Part shown: in pieces, positions 1 through 6,973 of the stretch | Layout: every line of letters starts with the position of its first letter | How positions within the stretch are numbered: the stretch's first letter is position 1 | DNA from: Gammaproteobacteria bacterium | GTDB taxonomy: Bacteria; Pseudomonadota; Gammaproteobacteria; Steroidobacterales; Rariloculaceae | Assembly: GCA_004357505.1 (NCBI GenBank) | Contig: SMWC01000112.1 | Coordinates: 1 to 8,706, forward strand | DNA: 8,706 nt | Reading direction: 5' to 3' | The notes under the pieces: generated by a model | Told to the model about the DNA's origin: nothing | The model's database searches: none | What the model saw: the letters and a program-made list of their open reading frames with translations, nothing else | Position numbers and translations under genes: made by a program

Positions 1-236
1 ACGGCGCAAGTGTCAGAGCCACGATGTACCTGACGCTAGCGGCGAAGGCTCGCGCACTGATGAGCGGCAGATATCATGTCACCCAAAACGACATCACCTC
101 GCTGGTTTTGCCGGTACTGAGGCACCGGGTGCTCACTAACTATTATGCGGAATCCGATAGTGTCGATGTGGACGATATATTGTCACAGCTCGTGGAATCA
201 CTGCACGTCCCCGATCGCCAGGCCCAAGCCAGCTAA
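1..236 (+). CDS. MoxR-family AAA+ ATPase, C-terminal fragment (5' end outside window)
   Basis: This is the last ~78 codons of a gene read from base 3 in frame and ending at TAA 234-236. The visible protein starts G-A-S-V-R-A-T, which matches the sensor-2 motif (usually GASPRA) at the start of the C-terminal helical lid of MoxR ATPases. It is followed by the typical lid pattern: a helix with AAKARAL, then 'GRYHVTQNDI' and 'VLRHRVL', corresponding to the conserved 'VTPDDI..VAPPVLRHRI' segment. The sensor-2 Arg is present, while Val replaces the usual Pro. Walker A and B and sensor 1 lie upstream of the window. MoxR proteins are cytoplasmic hexameric ATPases thought to act as chaperones together with vWA partners, and the next gene encodes such a partner 18 nt downstream. 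The ATG at base 24 is internal and not the start. The family call is secure; the MoxR subfamily cannot be decided from the lid alone. Confidence 0.88.
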   Translation, partial: GASVRATMYLTLAAKARALMSGRYHVTQNDITSLVLPVLRHRVLTNYYAESDSVDVDDILSQLVESLHVPDRQAQAS

Positions 237-254
237 GACCGCGCTCCGCTGTAG

Positions 255-1163
255 ATGAGTGCAAGAACCTCAGGAACGCCACGGCAACTCCTCGATCCGA
301 AGGTACTGGCGAGTCTGTCGAACCTTGAACTCGTCGCGCGTGCGGCCGTGCATGGCTTTCTCAATGGCCTGCATCGTTCCCCGTTCTTCGGTTTCAGCCA
401 GGAGTTCGCGGAATACCGACCTTACGCGGAGGGCGATGACCCGCGATTCATCGACTGGAATGTTTACGCTCGCACCGACCGAACCTATATCAAGCGATAT
501 CTCGGCGAGACCAATACGCATTTGGTGATACTTCTGGATGCAAGCGCCTCGATGGGTTTCGGCTCCGGTGCGGTTAACAAGCTTCAGTATGCGAAGTTTC
601 TCGCCGCGACGCTGGCCTACCTGGCTACGCGTCAGCACGATGCGGTGGGTCTGGTCGTCTTCGACGACGAAGTGCGGGAGCATCGTCCGCCCTCATCGCA
701 GCCAGGCAAACTCAGTAGCGTGCTGCATGCAATCGACCGCGCGACACCAGGTACCGGCACCGATCTGGGCGTGCCATTTGAGCGTTTTCGGCAGTACCAA
801 TCGGGGCGCGGGCTGGTAGCGGTCATCTCGGATTTCTATTGCGATCCAGAAGAGATGATCAAGAGCGTTCAGCCGCTGGCTTATCAGGGCCAGGATGTCA
901 TCCTGTTCCAATTATTGGACCCGCAAGAACTCGAACCGGATTTCAAGGAATCGGTGCTTCTGGAGGACATGGAGAGCGGTGAGGCGATGGAGGTCTCGCC
1001 GATATTCATGCACTCGCGTTACCGGGAGCGTATCAAGAAACACATCGCCGCACTCAGCGATGCCGCTGCGGGGGCGGCGGCTGATCACACGATGGTGAGT
1101 ATCGTGGAGCCTTTGGATACCGCGCTGCGTAACTACTTGCTCTTCCGCCAACGGCGGGGATGA
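255..1163 (+). CDS. DUF58 domain protein with vWA fold (MoxR partner)
   Basis: This 302-aa protein has the usual length for MoxR-linked DUF58 proteins. The DUF58 signature lies at residues ~53-82 (EYRPYAEGDDPRFIDW followed by the YART..TYIKRY pattern). It runs into a vWA fold whose metal-ion-dependent adhesion site (MIDAS) looks complete: D95-A-S97-A-S99 (LLDASASM), the GTGTDLG loop around T169-D170, and D193 in VISDF. No membrane segment or signal peptide is visible, so it is probably cytoplasmic, beside the MoxR ATPase. It starts 18 nt after the MoxR stop. No good Shine-Dalgarno sequence precedes ATG 255 (only 'gctgtag'), which suggests translational coupling to MoxR. The start is supported because the family N-terminus (DPKVLASLSNLELVAR) begins about 14 residues in. 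DUF58 proteins are presumed adaptors linking MoxR to client proteins. The family is certain; the client is unknown. Confidence 0.93.
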   Translation: MSARTSGTPRQLLDPKVLASLSNLELVARAAVHGFLNGLHRSPFFGFSQEFAEYRPYAEGDDPRFIDWNVYARTDRTYIKRYLGETNTHLVILLDASASMGFGSGAVNKLQYAKFLAATLAYLATRQHDAVGLVVFDDEVREHRPPSSQPGKLSSVLHAIDRATPGTGTDLGVPFERFRQYQSGRGLVAVISDFYCDPEEMIKSVQPLAYQGQDVILFQLLDPQELEPDFKESVLLEDMESGEAMEVSPIFMHSRYRERIKKHIAALSDAAAGAAADHTMVSIVEPLDTALRNYLLFRQRRG

Positions 1164-1183
1164 TCATGGCGATGAAGATATGA
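1156..1183 (+). promoter_or_regulatory. Possible Shine-Dalgarno plus five-codon coupling minicistron
   Basis: A GGGGA run at 1157-1160/1156-1160 sits 5 nt before ATG 1166, which opens the mini-ORF M-A-M-K-I and ends at TGA 1181-1183. That stop overlaps the ATG (1180-1182) of the BatA-like gene as ATGA. The BatA-like start itself has only a weak ribosome site (GATGAAGAT directly upstream). The arrangement could carry terminating ribosomes from the mini-ORF to the large gene. This is seen in sequence only; it could equally be chance, with reinitiation after the DUF58 stop at 1161-1163. Confidence 0.3.
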
Positions 1184-3180
1184 CGCTGCTCGCCCCAGTA
1201 TTTCTCGTCGGCCTATTCGCCGTGGGATTACCGCTCTGGTTGCACCGTTTATCGTCGGAAAATCCCAACCGCCAGCCGTTCAGCTCGGTCATGTTTCTTG
1301 AGCCCGGGGAGCCGCGGCGCGTTTTAGCGAAGAATCTGCAATATCTATTACTGCTCGCGTTACGGATAGGTATTCTGGCTCTTCTGGCATTGGCATTTGC
1401 GCGACCAGCCTTACTGGGATCCGCGCAGACGCTGTTCGGCGAAAGCGCGAGTCTGCATGTCATCGTCATGGATGTCTCCGCCTCCATGAGATACGGTCAG
1501 CGCTGGGCACGGGCGCAAGATATCGCCGCAGAGATCATCGACGACCTGGACTCGACCGACCTGGGTCAGCTCGTTGCCGCAGGACGATTGATTCGCGTAC
1601 TGGAGGCGCCGTCTCTGGACCGGGCAAGTTTGAGGCAGGGGCTCAACCTGTTGGAGCCCGGGTTATTCCGTATCGACTACGGCCAGATCATCAGCGCCAT
1701 GGACGGGATCCTGAGAGGCGCCGAGTTACCCGTCGTGCTGCACCTGGTCACCGATCTTCAGCAGAACTCATCGCCGACTCGGTTTGCGGACTTGATTCCG
1801 CAGACGTCTCTGGAGCTTCGATTGCATGACGTCTCAGTCGCGGGAGAGGCGAACTGGGGCATAGATGGTCTGGGCTGGTCAGCCGCTTCGGCGGAGGTGA
1901 CCGTCGGCATTCGCGGCTATGGCACTGCGGCTGCGGAGATGACGGTGTTACTCGAACTCAATGGCGATGCGGTGGCGAGCCAGCTCATCGCGGTGCCTGC
2001 CGGAGCAGCTGTCCGCCTGAATTTCGACGGTTTGGAACTCAAGTCGGGCGCCAACCGTATCCGCGCACGGCTCACGCCCGGCGATTCGTTAACGGTCGAT
2101 GATGAGCGAGCGTTGGTCGTGAGACGCCCGAGTCCAAGTCCTGTGCTGCTCGTTGCCGGTGACCCGCGCGGCCGCGATGCGCTGTTCATCTCCGCGGCGA
2201 TGGATACGTTGCCGGAACGCGCCTGGCAAATCGAACAGATCGTACCGGCAGCGATGCCCGAGAAGACGCTCGCGGACTACCTGTTGGTCATCGTCGGGGA
2301 TGGCGGGGCGCTCGCGGCAGAAAATTCGGCGCAACTGCGGGATTATATCGTTGCCGGCGGCGCACTCTTAATGGCGTTGGGTCAGCGTGCGGTCGGGCTG
2401 GATCAAGTGCCGATAACCAACCAAGAGTTGCTCACAGTCTCTCAATTCGGAAGGGTCTCCAGCGATTACGCGACCGTCGGCAATCTGGATCGGACTCACC
2501 CAGCCCTGAGCGCTGTCGACGATCTGCGCTCGGTGAAGTTCTTTCGTTATTTAGCGGTTGTGCCTGACGGGTCCGATAGTGTCCTGATCCGACTGGATGA
2601 TGGCACACCGTTATTGATTGAACACCTGCTCGGTGACGGTCGGGTCTTGTTATTTACCTCTTCTCTGGATCGGCAGTGGAATGACCTGCCTCTGAAGCCG
2701 GTCTTTGTCACGTTGGTGGCCGAGCTCTCGGCGTACCTGACCGGCGGTTTAGCGCTGAGCAGTGAAGCGAGCCTCGGTAGTACGCTGTCACCACGTGCGG
2801 TCGGCCTCGCCGGTGGACAGATCTTCGACCCCGATGGCAACAAGGCGCTCGGCCTCGCTGGTACCGGATCGGGGGACGAAGTCCTGCTCGACCAGACGGG
2901 TTTCTACGAGATCGTGGGCGCAGGCCAGACGGAACTAGTCGCCGTCAATGTGGATCCAAGAGAATCAGACCTGACACCGATGGAGTCCAATACCGTCTCG
3001 CGCTGGCTGGCCCTGAGTCCCGGAACCTCTCGGAACGTGCCCAGCGCTGCACTCGGCGTGGTGGAGACGCCGCCTACACCGATCTGGCCATGGCTCCTGG
3101 GGCTTCTGGCCGTGATCGTCATCGTGGAATCCTGGGCTGGAAACTGGCATCTTAGGGTCCGGAGGGGCATCGCCGCATGA
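1180..3180 (+). CDS. BatA-like membrane protein: BatA N-terminal domain, vWA domain, GATase-like domain
   Basis: This 666-aa protein is roughly twice the length of the classical BatA. Residues 1-80 match the BatA/aerotolerance-type N-terminal domain: a first helix (~3-21), a basic loop with PLWLHRL and 'FSSVMFLEP', a second helix (~54-74), and the hallmark FARPAL at 73-78. A vWA-like domain follows (~92-220) with D98-V-S100-A-S102 and D192 in VTDLQQ. The MIDAS threonine position appears to be Ile165 (FRIDYG), so metal binding may be altered. After a beta-rich region (~225-315), residues ~320-405 resemble a class I glutamine-amidotransferase-like fold (VLLVAGD..., YLLVIVGDGG, VAGGALLMALG) with no catalytic Cys evident. 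The family motif 'DRQWNDLPLKPVFV' lies at 497-510. A last helix (~635-651) is followed by an Arg-rich tail. Basic-residue placement puts the large 75-634 region in the periplasm. The role, anchoring or client recognition for MoxR/DUF58, is inferred. Confidence 0.88.
   Translation: MTLLAPVFLVGLFAVGLPLWLHRLSSENPNRQPFSSVMFLEPGEPRRVLAKNLQYLLLLALRIGILALLALAFARPALLGSAQTLFGESASLHVIVMDVSASMRYGQRWARAQDIAAEIIDDLDSTDLGQLVAAGRLIRVLEAPSLDRASLRQGLNLLEPGLFRIDYGQIISAMDGILRGAELPVVLHLVTDLQQNSSPTRFADLIPQTSLELRLHDVSVAGEANWGIDGLGWSAASAEVTVGIRGYGTAAAEMTVLLELNGDAVASQLIAVPAGAAVRLNFDGLELKSGANRIRARLTPGDSLTVDDERALVVRRPSPSPVLLVAGDPRGRDALFISAAMDTLPERAWQIEQIVPAAMPEKTLADYLLVIVGDGGALAAENSAQLRDYIVAGGALLMALGQRAVGLDQVPITNQELLTVSQFGRVSSDYATVGNLDRTHPALSAVDDLRSVKFFRYLAVVPDGSDSVLIRLDDGTPLLIEHLLGDGRVLLFTSSLDRQWNDLPLKPVFVTLVAELSAYLTGGLALSSEASLGSTLSPRAVGLAGGQIFDPDGNKALGLAGTGSGDEVLLDQTGFYEIVGAGQTELVAVNVDPRESDLTPMESNTVSRWLALSPGTSRNVPSAALGVVETPPTPIWPWLLGLLAVIVIVESWAGNWHLRVRRGIAA
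3161..3167 (+). promoter_or_regulatory. Ribosome binding site for the DUF4175-like gene
   Basis: GGAGGGG ends 9 nt before ATG 3177. It lies inside the last codons of the BatA-like gene. With the ATGA start/stop overlap at 3177-3180, it supports this start and indicates coupled translation of the two membrane proteins. Confidence 0.65.
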
Positions 3181-6100
3181 CGATACAGGCACAACTGGAG
3201 AGCTATTTAAACGAGTTCCGTCGCCGCCTCGGAGCTTTGATCATCGCTCGTGGTGCCGCCGCCTTGTCGATTGTTGCGCTAATCCTCACGCTGGGCGCCG
3301 TGTATCTGGGTACACGCCAGGCATTTGCCAATGAACTCATGGTTAGTGCGCGCCTGGTCCTCGTGTTGCTGCTGACCGGCCTCGTCGTCGCGCTGTTGAT
3401 CTATCCGCTGCGAGCGCTGCGCCGTACCGAAGGTGTGCAGGACATCGAGCGGCGCGCGCCGGACTTCGACGGCCGTGTTGAAACCTATCACGGGCTCGTC
3501 AAGGCGTCTGAGCAAGCCGCACAGCGTTCGCCGTTTCTAGGCTTACTGGCCGAAGATACCTTGAAGATTGCCAGGCGCATCCCGGTCGCCTTACGCGTGC
3601 CGCACTGGGAAATTTCCGTGCCTACAGCGGCAGCAGTAGTCGCCCTGGGGGCGTTGTTGTGGTTCGCGGCATTCGGTCCGGATAACTGGCGCTACGGTGT
3701 GCGTCACCTTTGGGCCGGGTGGGCGATCGCCGACACGCTGCCTCCACAACGTATCATCGTGAGCCCTGGCGACGGCGCAGTCCGACGTGGCGGCGACCTG
3801 CTGATCATGGCACACGCTGAGGGATTCGATCCCCTGGAGGCTGAGGTATTCGCGCTATTCGAAGGCAGCGACACCTGGGAGAGCGCGCCCATGGAAGTCG
3901 CAGAGGAGGACGGCTTCGACTTCAGATTCTTCGCGCTGCGTGAGCCGATGCGCTATTACGTGATGTCGGCGGGGATACGCAGTAGAGAGTTCGAGATCGA
4001 CGTGGTCGATCTTCCCCGCATCAACAATATCAAGCTGACGTACCACTATCCCCGGTGGACGCAGCTCGAAACGAAGACGGACGACCCGGGCTACGATATC
4101 CGCGCGGTGGCCGGCACCGAGGTGGAGGTCGAGATCCGTACCGATCAGCCGCTTGGTGATGCGGAGCTTGTCGTCAACGGTGACAGCTTGACGATGACTG
4201 CCGAAGGCACGGTCGCAACGGCGACGCTGGAGGTCGCCGAAGAAGGCGAGTACTTCGTCTCCACGCTCTTCAACGGTGAGCCGGTACGACTCTCAGACAC
4301 CTATTTTATCGATGTGGTGGCGGACGATCGGCCGGTGGTCCAGGTTCTCAAGCCTGGTCGCGATTGGCGCGCCAGCAATATCGAAGAAGTCTTGGTGCGT
4401 ATCCAAGCCAGCGATGACTTCGGATTGGAGCGGCTGGAGCTGCACTACGCTGTCAACGGCGGGGAATGGCAGGTCACGCAACTCGACGTCGAAGGCGACT
4501 ACGTCGTCAGCGAAGAGATTCTCTATCTTGAGGACATCGATACGCTCGATGATTCTGAGATTTTGGACTTCTTCAGCGGGCAGGCGCCGGAGGTGGCCGA
4601 CACCGGCTACACCGGCTTGGAGCCCGGCGATCTGATTTCCTATTTCGCCGAGGCTCACGACCGAGAGTCGTCGATGCGGACAGACTTGTACTTCGTTGAG
4701 GTGCAACCTTTCGAGCGAAGCTTCTCACAGTCGCAGGCCGGTGGCGGTGGCGGCATGGGCGGCGCTGGTGAGCAGAGTGAGATTTCACAACGGCAGAAAG
4801 AAATTCTCGTTGCGACCTGGAATCTGATTCGTGAGCAAGACGATCAGGCTGGTTACCAGGATGAGCAGCAGATTGAGGACAATGGTGCGCTGTTGGCCGA
4901 AATGCAGCGCACGCTCGCTGAGCAGGCTCAAACATTGGCTTCGCGTACCAGGGCCAGGCAACTCACCAATGCGGACGAGCAAATTCGGAGCTTCGTGCAG
5001 AGCCTGGAGAGTGCGGCCGAGGCGATGCTGCCGGCGGCCGAGCGTTTGATCGACGTGGAGTTCGAGGAAGCGATTCCTTCCGAGCAAGTGGCGCTGCAAT
5101 ATCTTCTGAAGGCGGAATCGATCTTCACCGACATTCAGGTCGCGTTTCAGCAAGGCGGCGGCGGTGGCGGCGGTTTCGCCGGTCGTGATCTCGCCGAGCT
5201 GTTCGAGCTTGAGATGGATCTGGAGAAGAATCAGTACGAGACCGAGTCGGCTGTCGCCTTCGACAGTGCCGAAGAACAAGAGGTTGACGAAGCGATTGCC
5301 AAGCTCCAGGAGCTGGCGCGACGTCAGGAGAACCTGGCGCGGCAAACGAACCAACGCAACGAGCTCACCGAGGAAACGCGCTGGCAGCAGGAACAGCTGC
5401 GCCGCGAGACCGAGGAACTCCGCCGTGAGCTAGAGCAACTGCAGCGTCAGGCAGCCGCGAATCAGCAGCAGTCTGGGCAGCAGTCCAGTGCTACGCCGGG
5501 CAGCCAGGCGAATGGTGGTGCGCAGGGCGAGCAGACGGCCGAAGCCATTCGACAGCTCGACGATGCGCTCCAGGCCATGGCTCGAGCCAGCGGCCAGGGT
5601 GGTGAGAATCTCGATACCGAGCAGACGAGGCGGGCGATCGAGGAAGCCAGACGACAACTCGATCGCGCGCTCGAGCAGCTAACGGCGCAGCGGCAGGCGG
5701 TTGCCGAGGAGGCATTCTCCGACCTGTCCGGTCGTTCCGGCGAGCTGTTCGAAGAACAGCGACAGATCGCGGCCGAGCTGCAACAAGTTGCCCGCCGCTA
5801 CCTCGAAGGGCGTGAGCGCGGCCAGACCCTGCGCGACATTCTCAGTCCGGAAGAGGCCTACGACCTCGAGACACGCAAGTTGGCGATGCAACGCGAGCTC
5901 GAAGCACTCGAGCGGAACATTCAAACAGTGGCACAACAATTCCGCGGCCAAACGCCCGGTGCGAGCGCAGAGTTACAAGATACGCTTGTAGATCTGCAGC
6001 AATCGCAAGCCATCGCGCGGCTCGGTGATGCGGCCACCCGGATTCGCTACGATAGAGCCTACGAAGCAGCCGCATGGGAGGGCATTACGACGAATGCACT

Positions 6101-6776
6101 CGACGACCTGCAACGCGGCACCGAACGTGCCTTGGCGCTCGCTTCCAGGGAAGCCGGCAAGGGCGTGCGGCCCGAGCCGGACCCAACGGCTGAGTTACGT
6201 GCGGAGTTGCAGAGTCTGCGGCGGGAACTCGCCCAATTCTCGCTGGCTGGTGGTCAAGGTCAGCAGGGTCAGGACGGTCAGCCCGGCCAGGGTCAAGCGC
6301 AAGGCGGCCAGCCCGGGCAACAGGGCGGCGGTGCGTTCGGTGGTAACCGGTTCGGTGGAGGCGGCGATCTTTACGATCCGACTCGCCGAGGTCTCGGTGT
6401 CTGGGACCCGGTCGGCATTGCGACATTCGATGCCAATAGTCAGGCAGAACTCGAGGCTCGACTCGAAGAGGCTGGACGGGACTTGCTGCTCTTGGGGTCG
6501 CGTCTACGGGCCGAAGGGCTAACTGCTGAGGAGCTTGAGGCGGTGCGACGTCTCGGTGATTCCCTGCGTCGTGGCCTGACGGGCAACCCCGAGTTACTCG
6601 AACAAGAATTCCTCGCTATGCTGGGTCTGGTCGAGCAGTTGGAGTTGCAGCTTGCCCAGAACGCGTTGGGCGTGGCTGAGTCCGGGGTGCGAACCGAGGC
6701 GCCAGCCCAGGTGGCGCAGGGTTACCAGGACGCAGTGGCAGAATACTTTCGCCGCCTCAGCCGCGCCGAGCCGTAA
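3177..6776 (+). CDS. Giant DUF4175-like (TIGR02302-type) membrane protein with coiled-coil and Gly/Gln-rich linkers
   Basis: This 1199-aa protein closes the MoxR cluster. Three N-terminal membrane helices are visible (~22-45, ~56-78, ~147-166). Arg-rich stretches before the first (FRRRLG) and between the second and third (LRALRRTEG, IARRIP) point to those parts being cytoplasmic, leaving ~167-1199 periplasmic. Residues ~185-515 are beta-rich and include the family-type motifs VVADDRPVVQVL (~380) and ASDDFGLERLELHY (411-424), followed by DLISYFAEAHDR. A Gly run (522-531) leads to the QRQKEIL helix block. A second Gly run (660-666) precedes 'DLAELFELEMDLEKNQYE' and a long Glu/Gln/Arg coiled coil (~690-760, ~785-1010) broken by a Gln/Ser-rich stretch at ~762-786. 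A Gly/Gln linker (1025-1063) separates the C-terminal module, which begins LYDPTRRGLGVWDP. DUF4175 proteins of alphaproteobacteria are shorter (about 850 aa as I recall). Function is unknown; a periplasmic scaffold is my guess. The family call is moderately sure, the gene itself certain. Confidence 0.85.
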   Translation: MTIQAQLESYLNEFRRRLGALIIARGAAALSIVALILTLGAVYLGTRQAFANELMVSARLVLVLLLTGLVVALLIYPLRALRRTEGVQDIERRAPDFDGRVETYHGLVKASEQAAQRSPFLGLLAEDTLKIARRIPVALRVPHWEISVPTAAAVVALGALLWFAAFGPDNWRYGVRHLWAGWAIADTLPPQRIIVSPGDGAVRRGGDLLIMAHAEGFDPLEAEVFALFEGSDTWESAPMEVAEEDGFDFRFFALREPMRYYVMSAGIRSREFEIDVVDLPRINNIKLTYHYPRWTQLETKTDDPGYDIRAVAGTEVEVEIRTDQPLGDAELVVNGDSLTMTAEGTVATATLEVAEEGEYFVSTLFNGEPVRLSDTYFIDVVADDRPVVQVLKPGRDWRASNIEEVLVRIQASDDFGLERLELHYAVNGGEWQVTQLDVEGDYVVSEEILYLEDIDTLDDSEILDFFSGQAPEVADTGYTGLEPGDLISYFAEAHDRESSMRTDLYFVEVQPFERSFSQSQAGGGGGMGGAGEQSEISQRQKEILVATWNLIREQDDQAGYQDEQQIEDNGALLAEMQRTLAEQAQTLASRTRARQLTNADEQIRSFVQSLESAAEAMLPAAERLIDVEFEEAIPSEQVALQYLLKAESIFTDIQVAFQQGGGGGGGFAGRDLAELFELEMDLEKNQYETESAVAFDSAEEQEVDEAIAKLQELARRQENLARQTNQRNELTEETRWQQEQLRRETEELRRELEQLQRQAAANQQQSGQQSSATPGSQANGGAQGEQTAEAIRQLDDALQAMARASGQGGENLDTEQTRRAIEEARRQLDRALEQLTAQRQAVAEEAFSDLSGRSGELFEEQRQIAAELQQVARRYLEGRERGQTLRDILSPEEAYDLETRKLAMQRELEALERNIQTVAQQFRGQTPGASAELQDTLVDLQQSQAIARLGDAATRIRYDRAYEAAAWEGITTNALDDLQRGTERALALASREAGKGVRPEPDPTAELRAELQSLRRELAQFSLAGGQGQQGQDGQPGQGQAQGGQPGQQGGGAFGGNRFGGGGDLYDPTRRGLGVWDPVGIATFDANSQAELEARLEEAGRDLLLLGSRLRAEGLTAEELEAVRRLGDSLRRGLTGNPELLEQEFLAMLGLVEQLELQLAQNALGVAESGVRTEAPAQVAQGYQDAVAEYFRRLSRAEP
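6246..6365 (+). repeat. Imperfect GGT-CAG-type repeat encoding a Gly/Gln linker
   Basis: Inside the DUF4175-like gene, irregular copies of GGTCAG/GGCCAG/GGTCAA units encode GQ, QPGQ and GGQ steps (residues ~1025-1052), followed by Gly-Phe-Gly-Gly-type residues to 1063. The octamer CAGCCCGG occurs twice. Codons vary between copies (GGT/GGC, CAG/CAA), so the tract looks older than a fresh slippage expansion. It most likely encodes a flexible linker. Confidence 0.7.
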
Positions 6777-6973
6777 GCCTAAGCAGGCCTCACGCAGCGG
6801 GCGTGGCAGCTGCAGTGCGGTGTTGCCGTTTCGCTGTCAATGCAAAGAATCCTTTAGTGTCGCGGGTTTACGCGCTTCTACCGGCGCAATCACTAGTACA
6901 TGGTGAGATAATTGGCGCCCGGATCGACGCTAGGAATCATGCTGATAGGTACGCTGCGAACGGCGTTGAATTT
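6777..6973 (+). other. Intergenic region between the two operons
   Basis: This 197-nt gap lies between the stop of the DUF4175-like gene and the chosen ABC ATPase start. It contains a 5-bp hairpin CACGC/GCGTG (6791-6795 and 6801-6805, loop AGCGG) with no U-tract, so no intrinsic terminator can be claimed. It also contains a candidate extended -10 element listed separately. The ABC reading frame stays open back to 6803, but the extra 57 codons show no ABC-family content. No RNA gene or repeat was recognised. Confidence 0.6.
6904..6912 (+). promoter_or_regulatory. Candidate extended -10 promoter for the ABC/MFP operon
   Basis: TGAGATAAT reads as TG-N-GATAAT, an extended -10 with five of six matches to TATAAT. 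No -35 box is visible at 16-18 nt upstream. Transcription would begin near 6918-6920, leaving a leader of about 55 nt before ATG 6974. The position in the gap between two functionally different gene sets makes a promoter plausible, but a single nonamer match is weak evidence. Confidence 0.28.

Noticed and set aside
5151..5175. Gly codon run (residues 660-666) as a possible slippage or frameshift site
   Set aside because: The frame continues with sensible protein on both sides and the codons alternate GGC/GGT, so there is no sign of a frameshift.
4785..5354. 189-aa open frame on the minus strand
   Set aside because: It lies wholly inside the coiled-coil part of the DUF4175-like gene. Its Leu-rich composition is what the reverse complement of Glu/Gln/Arg codons gives, and it matches no family.
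6025..6522. 165-aa open frame on the plus strand in another phase
   Set aside because: It overlaps the DUF4175-like gene, whose frame is continuous and has recognisable modules. The alternative peptide is Arg/Ser/Pro-rich and typical of a shadow frame.
6791..6805. Hairpin CACGC-AGCGG-GCGTG as a terminator of the first operon
   Set aside because: The stem is only 5 bp and no run of T follows, so it does not meet the pattern of an intrinsic terminator.
6803..6973. N-terminal extension of the ABC ATPase from a GTG start at 6803
   Set aside because: The frame is open, but the 57 extra residues match nothing in ABC ATPases and look like translated intergenic DNA. From ATG 6974 the protein has the normal family length.
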